NCBI GenBank assembly: GCA_018883785.1
Contig: JAHLFO010000111.1
Span: 1-64,000 of the forward strand
DNA: 64,000 nt
Origin: Candidatus Bacteroides intestinipullorum
Lineage (GTDB): Bacteria; Bacteroidota; Bacteroidia; Bacteroidales; Bacteroidaceae
Direction: 5' to 3'
A program made the translations under genes and the position numbers. Within the stretch, counting starts at the first letter, position 1; every line of letters starts with the position of its first letter. Under the pieces are notes generated by a model. The model saw only the letters and a list, made by a program, of their open reading frames with translations. It did not search any database and was not told the DNA's origin. Shown here piece after piece: positions 16,496-27,214 of this stretch.

Positions 16496-18244
16496 TCATT
16501 CCCCAAACAACTTCTTGTAATCCCTTTCCGCCGCAGGTTTTACCCAATTCGCTGGGATAAATTTCCATTGGTCAAGGCTTCTAGGAGTGACAATCTGTCG
16601 CTGCTCAATATATTGCATCAGATAGTAGCGCAAATCCTTGTCGGTGGAAAACAAAATGCGACTTTTCAATTCTTCTTGGGAAATACCGGCACCTTTAGTC
16701 AATAACTCTCCTCCGCCATTTCCACGATAGGAATTGACTGCAACCTTATACATCCGGTTTTCATCGAAAGGTGTGCCGTCGGCCATGCTAAGGATGGTGA
16801 CTTTCTGCCCGGCCGGACGGGTGACATCTACCGTATAGATAATACCGGCCGCTGAATCGAAATTATAGCTGGGGTGTTGGAAGAAGGTCCGTTCTTCCGC
16901 TCCAGATACCGAAGACTCACGCAACAGCAAAAGGGGATCGCCGGGTGAATGCATCTGGTTCGTCCATAACGCATACGACATTTCTAATGCTCCACGGATT
17001 TCTTTTCCGGACAACGACATGGTGTAAAGCATATTCTCATACTTATACAAGTTGAACATGTCACTGACATAAATATCACCGGCTTTTATCCGGGCATCGA
17101 AAGACAAAGGAGCGGCCAGAGAGATTTCCGCTTTTCCTATCTCCAGTTGCAGGCGGTGAATCAAATCCACAAATGCCGAGGGACCGAAGTAAGCGGGACG
17201 CGTGGAAATGGGCTGCGTGAAGCGTCCTATTTTCTTGGATACAAAAGCCTGAATGGCGTCATACTGCCCCGCAAAATGCTGCATGAATTCAGGACTAGGC
17301 TCTAACGCCCCCACATCGGTCAAACGGCCCTCTACCAGCTTGTCCGTCACTTTGCCGCCGCGCAAAGTCAACGTAATTTCCACATCGCCCACAGTAACTG
17401 CATTATTGGCAGGATTCACCACCAGTACGGAATCTCCCGCCTCATTGGCCACCTTGAAACAAGTCCGGGCATGATCGTGTCCTGCCAAGACTACATCAAA
17501 ACCCGGCACCCGGCTGGCTACCTCCACCGAAGCATTGTCGCGGTATTTGCCTCCCATCCATACGGCATTCTTACCGGCATGAAACAAGCCAATGATCACA
17601 TCCGGCTTCTCTTGTTCCCGGATGAACGGGATCCACTTGCGCGCCGCCGTCTCCATGTCCTCGAAGCGGAGTCCCGGCCACAGATTTTCGGAAAGCCACA
17701 TAGGGATTGCCGGAGTGATCATGCCCAATACTGCAATCTTTACCCCCTCACGCTCCAACACGACATAAGGCTTGAGATGCGTCTTTCCCGTGGCCGTGTC
17801 CAAGATATTGGCACCCAACACGGGAAAACGGCAGTCACCTGTCCAACGGTCGAAAACGGCACGTCCGGTCTCAATGTCATGGTTGCCCATATTGCCGGCA
17901 TCATACGCCATGAAATTCAGCATCTCAGCAGTGAGATGCGGGGACACCGTATCTATATAATTATAATAATACGCGGAAGGCTGTCCTTGGAGGATATCCC
18001 CGTTATCCAGCAAAATTAGGTTGTCACCAAACCGCCGCCGTTCTTGCTGTACCCAGGTATATACCCGAGCCAAACTGCCGGCTGAGGGGTGCCGGCGGAC
18101 AAAATCATAAGGATAAAAATTGCCATGCACATCCGAGGTCTCTACGATCTTCAACTTGACGACCTTCTCCTGTGCCTCCATCGTTCCTGCCCAAAGGACT
18201 TGGCACAGGATGAGGACTAGGATTAACTTCATTGACAAACGCAT
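16496..18244 (-). CDS. Exported metallophosphatase/5'-nucleotidase family protein
   Basis: The 582-residue protein has a signal peptide (MRLSMKLILVLILCQVLWAG). Its calcineurin-like metallophosphatase domain has metal-binding motifs D-V-H-G (VETSDVHGNFYPYDF), GNHDIE and AGHDHA, and a 5'-nucleotidase C-terminal domain follows. Related periplasmic enzymes hydrolyse nucleotides, 2',3'-cyclic nucleotides or UDP-sugars to salvage phosphate and nucleosides. The frame is open nine codons further upstream to 18271, but the ATG at 18244 gives the clean signal peptide and avoids overlap with rfbC. It is probably co-transcribed with rfbC, 17 bases away. Confidence 0.88.
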   Translation of the reverse strand: MRLSMKLILVLILCQVLWAGTMEAQEKVVKLKIVETSDVHGNFYPYDFVRRHPSAGSLARVYTWVQQERRRFGDNLILLDNGDILQGQPSAYYYNYIDTVSPHLTAEMLNFMAYDAGNMGNHDIETGRAVFDRWTGDCRFPVLGANILDTATGKTHLKPYVVLEREGVKIAVLGMITPAIPMWLSENLWPGLRFEDMETAARKWIPFIREQEKPDVIIGLFHAGKNAVWMGGKYRDNASVEVASRVPGFDVVLAGHDHARTCFKVANEAGDSVLVVNPANNAVTVGDVEITLTLRGGKVTDKLVEGRLTDVGALEPSPEFMQHFAGQYDAIQAFVSKKIGRFTQPISTRPAYFGPSAFVDLIHRLQLEIGKAEISLAAPLSFDARIKAGDIYVSDMFNLYKYENMLYTMSLSGKEIRGALEMSYALWTNQMHSPGDPLLLLRESSVSGAEERTFFQHPSYNFDSAAGIIYTVDVTRPAGQKVTILSMADGTPFDENRMYKVAVNSYRGNGGGELLTKGAGISQEELKSRILFSTDKDLRYYLMQYIEQRQIVTPRSLDQWKFIPANWVKPAAERDYKKLFGE

Positions 18245-18261
18245 AAGAGAGAGAATAACGG

Positions 18262-18807
18262 TTAAAGCCAATCCACGTCTTTCAATCGCGGATGATGTTT
18301 GTCTTTCTCACTCAGAATCACCTTATCGGCCGGAATCCTCCAGTCGATACCCAGATCCGGGTCATCCCAAGCTACGGCACCTTCGCTGGCGGGAGCATAG
18401 AAATCATCGCATTTATACTGGAAAACGACCTCCTCGCTCAACACACTGAATCCGTGCAAGAAGCCTTTGGGAATAAAGAACTGACGATGATTGTCCTCGG
18501 TCAATTCGACAGACACATGCTGCCCGAAAGTAGGAGAACCTTTGCGGACATCAACGGCCACATCCAACACGGCACCCTTCACCACCCTCACCAGTTTGCT
18601 CTGCGTATAAGGCGGCTTCTGGATGTGCAAACCGCGCACTACACCATACGACGACTTGCTCTCATTGTCCTGTACGAACACTGTCCGTCCGACTTTCTCA
18701 TCAAACTCACGCTGGTTGAACGACTCGAAAAAATACCCCCGCGCATCTTTAAACAAACGCGGCTCCAAAATAAATACGCCCTCGATGGCTGTCTTTAGTA
18801 CATTCAT
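18262..18807 (-). CDS. rfbC: dTDP-4-dehydrorhamnose 3,5-epimerase
   Basis: The 181-residue cupin enzyme epimerizes dTDP-4-keto-6-deoxyglucose at C3 and C5 in dTDP-L-rhamnose synthesis. It has the family start (MNVLKTAIEGVFILEPRLFKDARGYFFESFNQ). The active-site His and Asp regions are VRGLHIQKPPYTQSKLVRV and GAVLDVAVDVRKGSPTFG, followed by FFIPKGFLHGFSVLSEE-type sequence. The other rfb genes (A, B, D) are not nearby, so the pathway is encoded elsewhere. The length is normal. A TAAATTTG promoter element lies at 18833-18840. Confidence 0.95.
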   Translation of the reverse strand: MNVLKTAIEGVFILEPRLFKDARGYFFESFNQREFDEKVGRTVFVQDNESKSSYGVVRGLHIQKPPYTQSKLVRVVKGAVLDVAVDVRKGSPTFGQHVSVELTEDNHRQFFIPKGFLHGFSVLSEEVVFQYKCDDFYAPASEGAVAWDDPDLGIDWRIPADKVILSEKDKHHPRLKDVDWL

Positions 18808-18832
18808 TGTGCATCTCTGATTTAATGATATG

Positions 18833-18840
18833 CAAATTTA
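18833..18840 (-). promoter_or_regulatory. -7 element for rfbC
   Basis: The minus strand reads TAAATTTG, 25 bases before the rfbC ATG. It matches TAnnTTTG. Confidence 0.5.
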
Positions 18841-18887
18841 CAAGGATAATTCAGCTTACGGAAAGGCGGGAGTGTTAAAAGGCGTTA

Positions 18888-18945
18888 TCTCGGCGAAAGA
18901 AAGGCAAGGTCTCGGCGAAAGAAAGACAAAGCCTCTGCGAACTTT
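18888..18945. repeat. 22-bp tandem repeat (family B, locus 2)
   Basis: Two near-identical 22-base units (18888-18909 and 18910-18931, 19 of 22 identical; core CTCGGCGAAAGAAAG) are followed by a decayed partial third unit. The array ends 4 bases before the -7 element of tex, so it occupies the place of the upstream promoter region. The shared lead-in GGCGTTATCT links it to the array at 14122. Confidence 0.75.
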
Positions 18946-18949
18946 TCAT

Positions 18950-18957
18950 TACCTTTG
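18950..18957 (+). promoter_or_regulatory. -7 element for tex
   Basis: TACCTTTG ends 33 bases before the ATG at 18991. Because the element includes the in-frame TTG at 18955, that TTG cannot be the real start codon. Confidence 0.7.
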
Positions 18958-18990
18958 TGTCCCGAAGAATATGCTAACAAAGAAACATTC

Positions 18991-21117
18991 ATGAAACCAA
19001 CATTCAGCCAACGGATAGCCGCCACGCTCGGCATTGCGGAGAAGCAAGTGGAACATACCCTCGAGTTGCTCGAAGAGGGAGCCACCATCCCATTCATCAG
19101 CCGATACCGCAAAGAGCGGACAGGCGGGTTGGACGAGGTGCAAATCGAGGCCATTCAAAACCAGCACGAAAAACTGGAGGAAATGGCCAAACGCAAAGAA
19201 ACTATCCTCAACACCATAAACGAACAGGGCAAACTGACCCCGGACTTGCAAGAGCGCATCGAAGAGACGTGGGATAACGCCCTGCTGGAAGACCTCTACC
19301 TGCCTTACAAACCCAAACGGAAGACCCGTGCCGAAGCAGCCCGCCAAAAAGGCCTGGAACCACTGGCCACCCTGCTGATGCAGCAACGGGAAGCGCATCC
19401 TGAACGAGCTGCCGCACGCTTCGTCAAGGGAGAAGTGAAAGACATCGAAGATGCCCTGAAAGGCGCCCGAGACATCCTGGCTGAACAAGTCAGCGAAGAC
19501 GAAAAGGCGCGCAACACCCTGCGCAACGCCTTCGCCCGGCAAGCCATCCTGACAGCCAAAGTCATAAAAGGCAAAGAGGCCGAAGCCGCCAAATACCTCG
19601 ATTACTTCGACTTCGCGCAACCCTTGAAACGATGCAGCTCGCATCAATTGCTGGCCATCCGGCGGGCAGAAGCTGAGGGCTTGCTGAAAGTATCCATCAG
19701 CCCCAATGATGAAGAATGTGCAGACAGGTTGGAGAGACGCTTTGTACGTAGCAACAACGCGTGCGCCCGGCAAGTACAAGATGCCGTACGGGATGCCTAC
19801 AAACGTCTGCTGAAGCCCTCCATTGAAACCGAATTTGCGGCCCAGAGCAAAGAGAAAGCAGATGACGAAGCCATCCGCGTCTTTACCGGAAATCTCCGCC
19901 AATTGTTGCTGGCACCGCCCTTAGGCCGGAAACGGGTGATGGGCATCGACCCGGGATTCCGCACCGGATGCAAGGTGGTCTGCCTGGACGAACAGGGCAA
20001 CTTGCTGCACAATGAAAACATCTATCCCCATCCACCCGTCAACAAAGCCAGGGAAGCCGCAGCCAAACTCCAGCAGATGATAGAGACGTATCAAATTGAC
20101 GCCATAGCCGTCGGCAATGGGACGGCAGGCCGGGAGACGGAAGATTTTCTGAGGAAACAGACCTTCCGACGGGACATCCAGGTGTTCATGGTCAGCGAAC
20201 AAGGTGCTTCGGTGTACTCCGCCTCGAAGATTGCCCGTGATGAATTTCCCGAATATGACGTCACCGTGCGGGGAGCAGTATCCATCGGACGCCGTCTGAT
20301 GGATCCACTGGCCGAACTAGTAAAGATTGACCCCAAATCTATCGGCGTAGGCCAATACCAACACGATGTAGACCAGACCAAACTGAAGAAGTCATTGGAT
20401 CAAACCGTGGAAAGCTGCGTGAACCTGGTTGGCGTGAATGTCAACACCGCAGGCACGCCCCTGCTGACCTACATCTCCGGCGTAGGGCCTCAACTGGCGC
20501 AAAACATCGTGAACTACCGTACGGAAAACGGACCTTTCGCCTCGCGCAAAGAGCTGATGAAAGTGCCCCGGATGGGTGCCAAAGCTTTTGAGCAATGTGC
20601 CGGCTTCTTACGCATCCCGCAAGCCGGTAATCCGCTGGACAATACGGCTGTACACCCTGAGAGCTACCCCGTGGTGGAACAAATGGCCCGTGACCTGGAT
20701 TGCACGGTCAGCCAACTCATCTCCGATAAAGAAAAGCGGAAACAGATAGACTTGAAACGCTACCTCAGTCCCACCGTAGGCATGCCCACACTGACCGACA
20801 TACTGGCAGAACTGGACAAACCGGGCAGAGATCCACGCGGGCCTATCCAGTTCTTCGAATTCGACCCGAACATACGTGCCATCACGGACTTGCGCGAAGG
20901 CATGGAATTGCCAGGCATTGTGACCAACATCACCGACTTCGGTGTCTTCGTTGACATCGGCATCAAGGAGAACGGATTGGTACACCGATCAAAACTGGCA
21001 GACCGTTACGTGGCCGATCCCAATGAAGTGGTTTCCATCCACCAGCATATCCGGGTACGTGTCATTGGCATTGACCTTGACAGGAAGAGAATCCAGCTCC
21101 AAAAAATAGAAGATTAA
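18991..21117 (+). CDS. tex: Tex family RNA-binding transcription accessory protein
   Basis: The 708-residue protein has the full Tex order. An N-terminal helical domain (FSQRIAATLGIAEKQVEHTLELL and TIPFISRYRKERTGGLDEVQ) comes first. A YqgF/RNase H-like domain (RVMGIDPGFRTGCKVVCLD), helix-hairpin-helix motifs (NIVNYRTENGPFASRKELMK) and a C-terminal S1 domain (GMELPGIVTNITDFGVFVDIG) follow. Tex binds RNA and is related to eukaryotic Spt6; its role in elongation is only partly known. The start at 18991 is chosen because the longer frame runs through the promoter. The leucine-rich-repeat gene follows by 18 bases and is probably co-transcribed. Confidence 0.95.
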   Translation: MKPTFSQRIAATLGIAEKQVEHTLELLEEGATIPFISRYRKERTGGLDEVQIEAIQNQHEKLEEMAKRKETILNTINEQGKLTPDLQERIEETWDNALLEDLYLPYKPKRKTRAEAARQKGLEPLATLLMQQREAHPERAAARFVKGEVKDIEDALKGARDILAEQVSEDEKARNTLRNAFARQAILTAKVIKGKEAEAAKYLDYFDFAQPLKRCSSHQLLAIRRAEAEGLLKVSISPNDEECADRLERRFVRSNNACARQVQDAVRDAYKRLLKPSIETEFAAQSKEKADDEAIRVFTGNLRQLLLAPPLGRKRVMGIDPGFRTGCKVVCLDEQGNLLHNENIYPHPPVNKAREAAAKLQQMIETYQIDAIAVGNGTAGRETEDFLRKQTFRRDIQVFMVSEQGASVYSASKIARDEFPEYDVTVRGAVSIGRRLMDPLAELVKIDPKSIGVGQYQHDVDQTKLKKSLDQTVESCVNLVGVNVNTAGTPLLTYISGVGPQLAQNIVNYRTENGPFASRKELMKVPRMGAKAFEQCAGFLRIPQAGNPLDNTAVHPESYPVVEQMARDLDCTVSQLISDKEKRKQIDLKRYLSPTVGMPTLTDILAELDKPGRDPRGPIQFFEFDPNIRAITDLREGMELPGIVTNITDFGVFVDIGIKENGLVHRSKLADRYVADPNEVVSIHQHIRVRVIGIDLDRKRIQLQKIED

Positions 21118-21135
21118 ACCCTCAAAATAAACACT

Positions 21136-22176
21136 ATGAAACTGTACAAACTACTGATTCTGGCGGTCGTCTTATGCACCGCAGGAACTGCCTTGGCGCA
21201 GAAGACCAAGAAAATCTACGTGCCCAAAGCCGGCACAATGGTGGAACTACTCACCGAAGAAGAAGCCAACAAGATCACCCATCTCCGCCTAATGGGCAAG
21301 CTGAATGCCGTAGACTTCCGCCACCTGCGCGATGAGTTCACCCAACTGCGTTCGCTGGACCTCTCGCAAGCCTCCATCAGCCTGTACGCCGGAAAGGGCG
21401 GCACAAGGGAAGGATTTCACATCTATCCGGCCAACACGATACCCATGTTCGCCTTCTGCAAGTCAATGGACGGTCAGACATACGTCGGCAAAGAAACATT
21501 AGCCCGCATCATCCTGCCTCCCGGGCTGAAAGAAATCGGCAAAGCCGCTTTCAAAGGCTGCAACAAGTTGGGCATTTGCCAAATACGCGCAGACAAAGCC
21601 CCCTCTCTGCAAGACGAAGCCCTGGCGGACAGCATCACGGCCATCTTTGTGCCCGACGGCAGCAGCAATACCTATCGGAGCCAGGAAAAATGGAAAACAT
21701 TTGCCTTCGTTGAAGGAGAACCCACCTCGGTCAAGGTGCAAATCAGCCGCATGGGCAGCCTGGCCAGCGAGCTGATCCAGAGGGGGAAACAGCCCAATGA
21801 CGTTAATTTCCTGACCATAGAAGGCAAGCTGGACGAAGCAGACTTCACTCTGATCCGTGATTATATGCCCAATCTGGTCTATATCAACATGGAAAACAGC
21901 AATGCCACGTCCATCCCGGAATATACCTTCACACAAAAGAAATTCCTGCTCAGGGTACTGCTGCCCAAGGGACTACAAAGCATCGGCCAGCGCGCATTCA
22001 GCGGCTGTACCCGCCTCTGCGGCACCTTGCAGCTGCCCCCCACCCTGACAGCCATCGAGTTTGGTGCCTTCATCGGATGCGACAATCTACGCCGGGTAGT
22101 GGTCACGGGCAACAACCTTACGACGCTGGGAGACAAATTGTTCGGAGAGGGGGAAAGCAAACTGGTTTACCCCTAA
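21136..22176 (+). CDS. Exported leucine-rich-repeat (BspA-like) protein
   Basis: The 346-residue precursor has a signal peptide (MKLYKLLILAVVLCTAGTALA, then Q). It has two blocks of LRR_5-type repeats, at about residues 115-185 (IILPPGLKEIGKAAFKGCNKL) and 270-340 (VLLPKGLQSIGQRAFSGCTRL, PPTLTAIEFGAFIGCDNL). Each block is preceded by a similar stretch (KITHLRLMGKLNAVDFRHLRD and NFLTIEGKLDEADFTLIRDY), so the protein looks like an internal duplication. Such proteins are secreted or surface-bound in Bacteroidetes and may bind host or bacterial ligands; the ligand is unknown. Confidence 0.8.
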   Translation: MKLYKLLILAVVLCTAGTALAQKTKKIYVPKAGTMVELLTEEEANKITHLRLMGKLNAVDFRHLRDEFTQLRSLDLSQASISLYAGKGGTREGFHIYPANTIPMFAFCKSMDGQTYVGKETLARIILPPGLKEIGKAAFKGCNKLGICQIRADKAPSLQDEALADSITAIFVPDGSSNTYRSQEKWKTFAFVEGEPTSVKVQISRMGSLASELIQRGKQPNDVNFLTIEGKLDEADFTLIRDYMPNLVYINMENSNATSIPEYTFTQKKFLLRVLLPKGLQSIGQRAFSGCTRLCGTLQLPPTLTAIEFGAFIGCDNLRRVVVTGNNLTTLGDKLFGEGESKLVYP

Positions 22177-22190
22177 CCGAGAAAAACAAA

Positions 22191-22236
22191 CCGGAGGCTA
22201 CGGTCCTCAGACTTGAGGTGCAGCCTCCGGCTTTAG
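22191..22236. terminator. Bidirectional hairpin between the LRR and ABC-F genes
   Basis: CCGGAGGCT and AGCCTCCGG (22191-22199 and 22222-22230) enclose a second stem CCTCA/TGAGG. It lies between convergent genes, with only a short CTTTA tail on the plus strand. Confidence 0.7.
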
Positions 22237-22252
22237 ATAAGTGAGTGCATGC

Positions 22253-23878
<1,626 letters not shown>

Positions 23879-23927
23879 TTACGCTAAAAAATATAAGATA
23901 AATGGTCAGGAATTTGAGGTATATCGC

Positions 23928-23993
23928 CGGGCATGGGCGGGCGAGCCCCCGAGCACGGACGGGCGAGCCGCTAAGCACGGGCGGGCGAGCCGC
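23928..23993. repeat. 22-bp tandem repeat array (family A, locus 2)
   Basis: Three full units (23928, 23950, 23972) share the core CACGGRCGGGCGAGCC. The third begins TAAGCACGGGCG, like the locus 1 units. The array is G+C-rich (over 75%) and could form strong secondary structure. It lies in the predicted 5' leader of the ABC-F gene on the minus strand. The remainder of the 315-base gap holds the two divergent promoters. Confidence 0.85.
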
Positions 23994-24029
23994 TGTCCGC
24001 AACCTACCGCATATCCCCTTTTGCGGCTG

Positions 24030-24063
24030 CAAAGATAGCGAAAATACGCGAATGAATGGCAAA
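24030..24063 (-). promoter_or_regulatory. Promoter of the ABC-F gene
   Basis: On the minus strand, -33 TTTG (24060-24063) and -7 TATCTTTG (24030-24037) are separated by 22 bases. The predicted transcript start is near 24023. Confidence 0.65.
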
Positions 24064-24091
24064 ATCAGATGACAATGTGACACAAAAGCAC

Positions 24092-24099
24092 TAACTTTG
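24092..24099 (+). promoter_or_regulatory. -7 element for grpE-dnaJ
   Basis: TAACTTTG lies 88 bases before the grpE ATG. The leader is about 80 bases. No CIRCE element is seen. Confidence 0.6.
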
Positions 24100-24187
24100 C
24101 AGCCTCTAACGGAGGATATGCCATTTTGGCAAACTTTTTGTTGGAGCGAACAAAAATACTTCAATATAAAATAATAACAACTACGAT

Positions 24188-24769
24188 ATGAACGAGAAAG
24201 AAAAATCGAACCTGAAGGAAGAAGACCTGAAGGCACAGTGCGACAACAAAGAGGCGCAAAGTCCCAATGAAAAGTCTGGAGAGCAAGAGGCTCCGCAGAA
24301 CAAAGAGGAAGAGTTGGCCAATGAGTTGAAGAAAGCCAACGAGGTGATAGAAGAGCAGAAAGACAAATACCTGCGTCTGTCTGCCGAATTCGACAACTAC
24401 CGCAAGCGCACCATGAAGGAGAAGGCAGAGCTCATCCTGAACGGTGGCGAGAAAAGCATCAGCAGCATCCTCCCCGTGGTGGACGACTTGGAACGTGCGC
24501 TGAAAAACATGGAAACCGCCACTGACGTCAAAGCTGTGAAAGAAGGTGTGGAACTCATCTACAACAAATTCATGACCGTATTGGGACAAAACGGCGTGAA
24601 AGTCATCGAGACCCATGACCAGCCGCTCAATACCGACTTCCATGAAGCCATTGCCGTCATCCCGGCTCCGGAAGAAGGTAAAAAAGGGAAAATCCTGGAT
24701 TGCGTACAGACAGGTTATACATTGAACGACAAAGTCATCCGCCACGCAAAGGTTGTGGTAGGAGAATAA
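24188..24769 (+). CDS. grpE: Nucleotide exchange factor GrpE
   Basis: The 193-residue protein swaps ADP for ATP on DnaK. It has a charged, disordered N terminus (1-40), a long coiled coil (about 40-90, ELANELKKANEVIEEQKDKYLRL), and the GrpE head with LRLSAEFDNYRKRTMKEK, ILPVVDDLERAL and the C-terminal GYTLNDKVIRHAKVVVGE motif. The length is normal. dnaJ follows by 12 bases, so the two co-chaperones form an operon separate from dnaK. Confidence 0.97.
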   Translation: MNEKEKSNLKEEDLKAQCDNKEAQSPNEKSGEQEAPQNKEEELANELKKANEVIEEQKDKYLRLSAEFDNYRKRTMKEKAELILNGGEKSISSILPVVDDLERALKNMETATDVKAVKEGVELIYNKFMTVLGQNGVKVIETHDQPLNTDFHEAIAVIPAPEEGKKGKILDCVQTGYTLNDKVIRHAKVVVGE

Positions 24770-24781
24770 AGCAGGAAGGGC

Positions 24782-25948
24782 ATGGAAAAAAGAGACTACT
24801 ATGAAGTGCTAGGCGTTGAGAAGAACGCTTCGGAAGACGAGATAAAGAAGGCATACCGCAAGAAAGCCATCCAATACCATCCCGACCGCAACCCGGGTGA
24901 CAAGGAAGCCGAAGAGAAATTCAAAGAAGCAGCCGAAGCCTACGACGTGCTGAGCAACCCGGATAAACGGGCGCGCTATGACCAATTCGGGCATGCAGGC
25001 ATGAGCGGCGCAGCCGGCAACGGCGGACCGTTCGGAGGATTCGGCGGAGGCATGTCTATGGACGACATCTTCTCCATGTTCGGCGATATTTTCGGCGGGC
25101 ATGGCGGCTTCGGAGGATTCAGCGGATTTGGCGGAGGCGGTGGCGCCCAACAACGCCGATACCGGGGGTCGGACTTGAGAGTCAAAGTGAAGCTGACCTT
25201 GAAGGAAATCTCCACCGGCGTTGAAAAGAAGTTCAAGCTGAAGAAATACGTGCCTTGTCCGCATTGCCACGGTACGGGCGCTGAAGGAAACAGCGGCGTG
25301 GAGACCTGCCCGACGTGTAAAGGGACCGGCTCCGTCATCCGCAACCAACAAACCATCTTAGGCACCATGCAGACGCGCACAACTTGTCCCACCTGTGGAG
25401 GCGAAGGCCACATCATCAAAGACAAGTGCAAGGAATGCGGTGGCGAAGGCATCGTCTATGGCGAAGAGATCGTGACGGTAAAGATTCCCAAAGGCGTGGC
25501 AGAGGGCATGCAACTCTCCATGAGCGGCAAAGGCAATGCAGGCAAACACAACGGCGTGCCGGGCGACTTGCTGATTCTGGTGGAAGAGGAACCGGACAAA
25601 GAACTGATTCGCGACGAGAACGACCTGATATACAACTTGCTGCTCAGCTTCCCCACAGCAGCTTTGGGCGGAACCGTAGAAATCCCGACCATAGACGGCA
25701 AAGTGAAAGTAAAGATAGAACCAGGCACCCAACCGGGCAAGGTACTCCGCCTGCGCAACAAGGGTCTGCCCAGCGTAAACGGATACGGCACAGGCGATTT
25801 GCTGGTGAATGTCAGCGTATACGTTCCCGAAACCTTGAACAAAGATGAAAAGAAAGCCTTGGAAGAGATGGAGAAAGCAGACAACTTCCAGCCCAACACC
25901 TCTATCAAGGAAAAGATTTTCAGGAAGTTCAGGAACTTGTTTGAATAA
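24782..25948 (+). CDS. dnaJ: Chaperone DnaJ (Hsp40)
   Basis: The 388-residue type I J-protein stimulates the DnaK ATPase. It has a J domain (residues 1-70) with the HPD triad in [16 protein letters not shown] Gly/Phe-rich region (about 75-125) comes next. Four zinc-binding CxxCxGxG repeats ([32 protein letters not shown]) and two substrate-binding beta domains complete it. The length is normal and all key residues are present. Confidence 0.98.
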   Translation: MEKRDYYEVLGVEKNASEDEIKKAYRKKAIQYHPDRNPGDKEAEEKFKEAAEAYDVLSNPDKRARYDQFGHAGMSGAAGNGGPFGGFGGGMSMDDIFSMFGDIFGGHGGFGGFSGFGGGGGAQQRRYRGSDLRVKVKLTLKEISTGVEKKFKLKKYVPCPHCHGTGAEGNSGVETCPTCKGTGSVIRNQQTILGTMQTRTTCPTCGGEGHIIKDKCKECGGEGIVYGEEIVTVKIPKGVAEGMQLSMSGKGNAGKHNGVPGDLLILVEEEPDKELIRDENDLIYNLLLSFPTAALGGTVEIPTIDGKVKVKIEPGTQPGKVLRLRNKGLPSVNGYGTGDLLVNVSVYVPETLNKDEKKALEEMEKADNFQPNTSIKEKIFRKFRNLFE

Positions 25949-25979
25949 GGCTTCATAGTAGCCTCTCTTGTAAGAACAA

Positions 25980-26031
25980 AAAACGGGCGGCTTTCAGCAC
26001 CAACGAAGTGCGAAAGCCGCCCGTTTTATTT
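25980..26031. terminator. Bidirectional terminator between dnaJ and the Wzz gene
   Basis: A perfect 16-base stem (AAAACGGGCGGCTTTC with its complement at 26012-26027) has T-rich ends on both strands. It serves the convergent dnaJ and polysaccharide-export transcripts. Confidence 0.93.
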
Positions 26032-26059
26032 CCAGATATTCTCAACGATATTAATCCTT

Positions 26060-27199
26060 TTATGCCTCAGCTGTGGATGTCTCCGAAACCTTGGGCTTTC
26101 TCCAGCCCTTGACGAAGTCTTTCACAAAAAGAATCCAACCCACACTGCCTACGCCTGCCAAGAAAACAAAAGCTACCAGAATCAGCATCTTGCTGGGCTT
26201 AGCCGCACGCAAGGGCACAGTTGCCGGTTGCACAACGGTATAAACCGGCGTGATTTCCTGCACTTTAGCCTTGGCCATCTGCAATTGTTGGGCTACTTGT
26301 GTATACACTTGGAAGGCCAGATTCATCTCATTCTGTAGACGTTCCTGCTCAGCGCGGAAACTCAAAAGGACTATGCTCTGATTGGCATCCACGAAACTGG
26401 CATATTTTTCCTGGGCTTCCATATACTCCTGCTTGGCTTCTTTGTACAACTTCTCCATATAGGCCAAATCATGGCGTGCCTTATTGGTACGGTAGTCCGT
26501 AATGTAATTTTGCAGGCTGTGCATGATCGTATCGGTCAACGAGGCGGAAATCAACGGGTCTTGCATGGTGACAGTCAGAGTGGTTACTCCTGTCTTTTTG
26601 TCCACATTGACCGCTATCCGACCACTTAAGGCATTAGCCATATTGGATTCCTCTTGCGTCAGATGGAAAGGATCCAATTCTGCAGGTCCACCCTGTTCCT
26701 CTTCCTTGTCCTTAAAAAGAGACGCGAGCCATCCTATTGCCCGAAAAGGCGCGGACGTGATGACACCCCACCAAGGCGCACGCTGATAGTCCTTCAGATA
26801 GACATACAAGGTGGTATCAATCTCGGCCTCCCCGTCCTGTACACGCACATCGAAGAGGCTCGTTAAGAACGGAGTGGAGCTCACTATATCCGGATACAAT
26901 TCTGGCGACAAGGCATCTTCACCGCTTGAAGTCCGCAAATTGACACCCGCCATGGCCGCCAATGCCCCCAAGTTACTGGAACTACTTCTTCCCCCAACCT
27001 CAGGAGCCAAAGTGACACTCGTGGCATACTCTTTGGGAATGCTAAAAGCTACCACCAGAGCCACAATGACAGCTATGCCACACGCCTTAAGTACCAGTTT
27101 ACGCCCCGCCCATACCTTTTGGGCAAGCTCTATCAAATCAATTTCCTGTTCCTCCGGATTCTGCGGAGCAACAGTCTGTTGCTTCATTTCCTCACTCAT
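26060..27199 (-). CDS. Wzz-type polysaccharide chain-length/co-polymerase protein
   Basis: The 379-residue inner-membrane protein has two membrane helices (about 36-54 and 338-360) flanking a mostly helical periplasmic domain. The Wzz N-terminal motif (EEQEIDLIELAQKVWAGRKLVLK) and a long coiled coil (about 235-310, YMEKLYKEAKQEYMEAQEKY) are evident. There is a PxxP-type region before the second helix (VYTVVQPATVPLRAAKPS). It controls the length or export of a surface polysaccharide. There is no tyrosine-kinase domain. It follows the Wza-like gene by 15 bases, and no glycosyltransferases are nearby. Confidence 0.9.
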   Translation of the reverse strand: MSEEMKQQTVAPQNPEEQEIDLIELAQKVWAGRKLVLKACGIAVIVALVVAFSIPKEYATSVTLAPEVGGRSSSSNLGALAAMAGVNLRTSSGEDALSPELYPDIVSSTPFLTSLFDVRVQDGEAEIDTTLYVYLKDYQRAPWWGVITSAPFRAIGWLASLFKDKEEEQGGPAELDPFHLTQEESNMANALSGRIAVNVDKKTGVTTLTVTMQDPLISASLTDTIMHSLQNYITDYRTNKARHDLAYMEKLYKEAKQEYMEAQEKYASFVDANQSIVLLSFRAEQERLQNEMNLAFQVYTQVAQQLQMAKAKVQEITPVYTVVQPATVPLRAAKPSKMLILVAFVFLAGVGSVGWILFVKDFVKGWRKPKVSETSTAEA

Positions 27200-27214
27200 T
27201 TTCCATGCACTTTT

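Noticed and set aside
18955-18990. N-terminal extension of tex from a TTG start
   Set aside because: The TTG lies within the -7 promoter element, and Tex family proteins start at the ATG at 18991.
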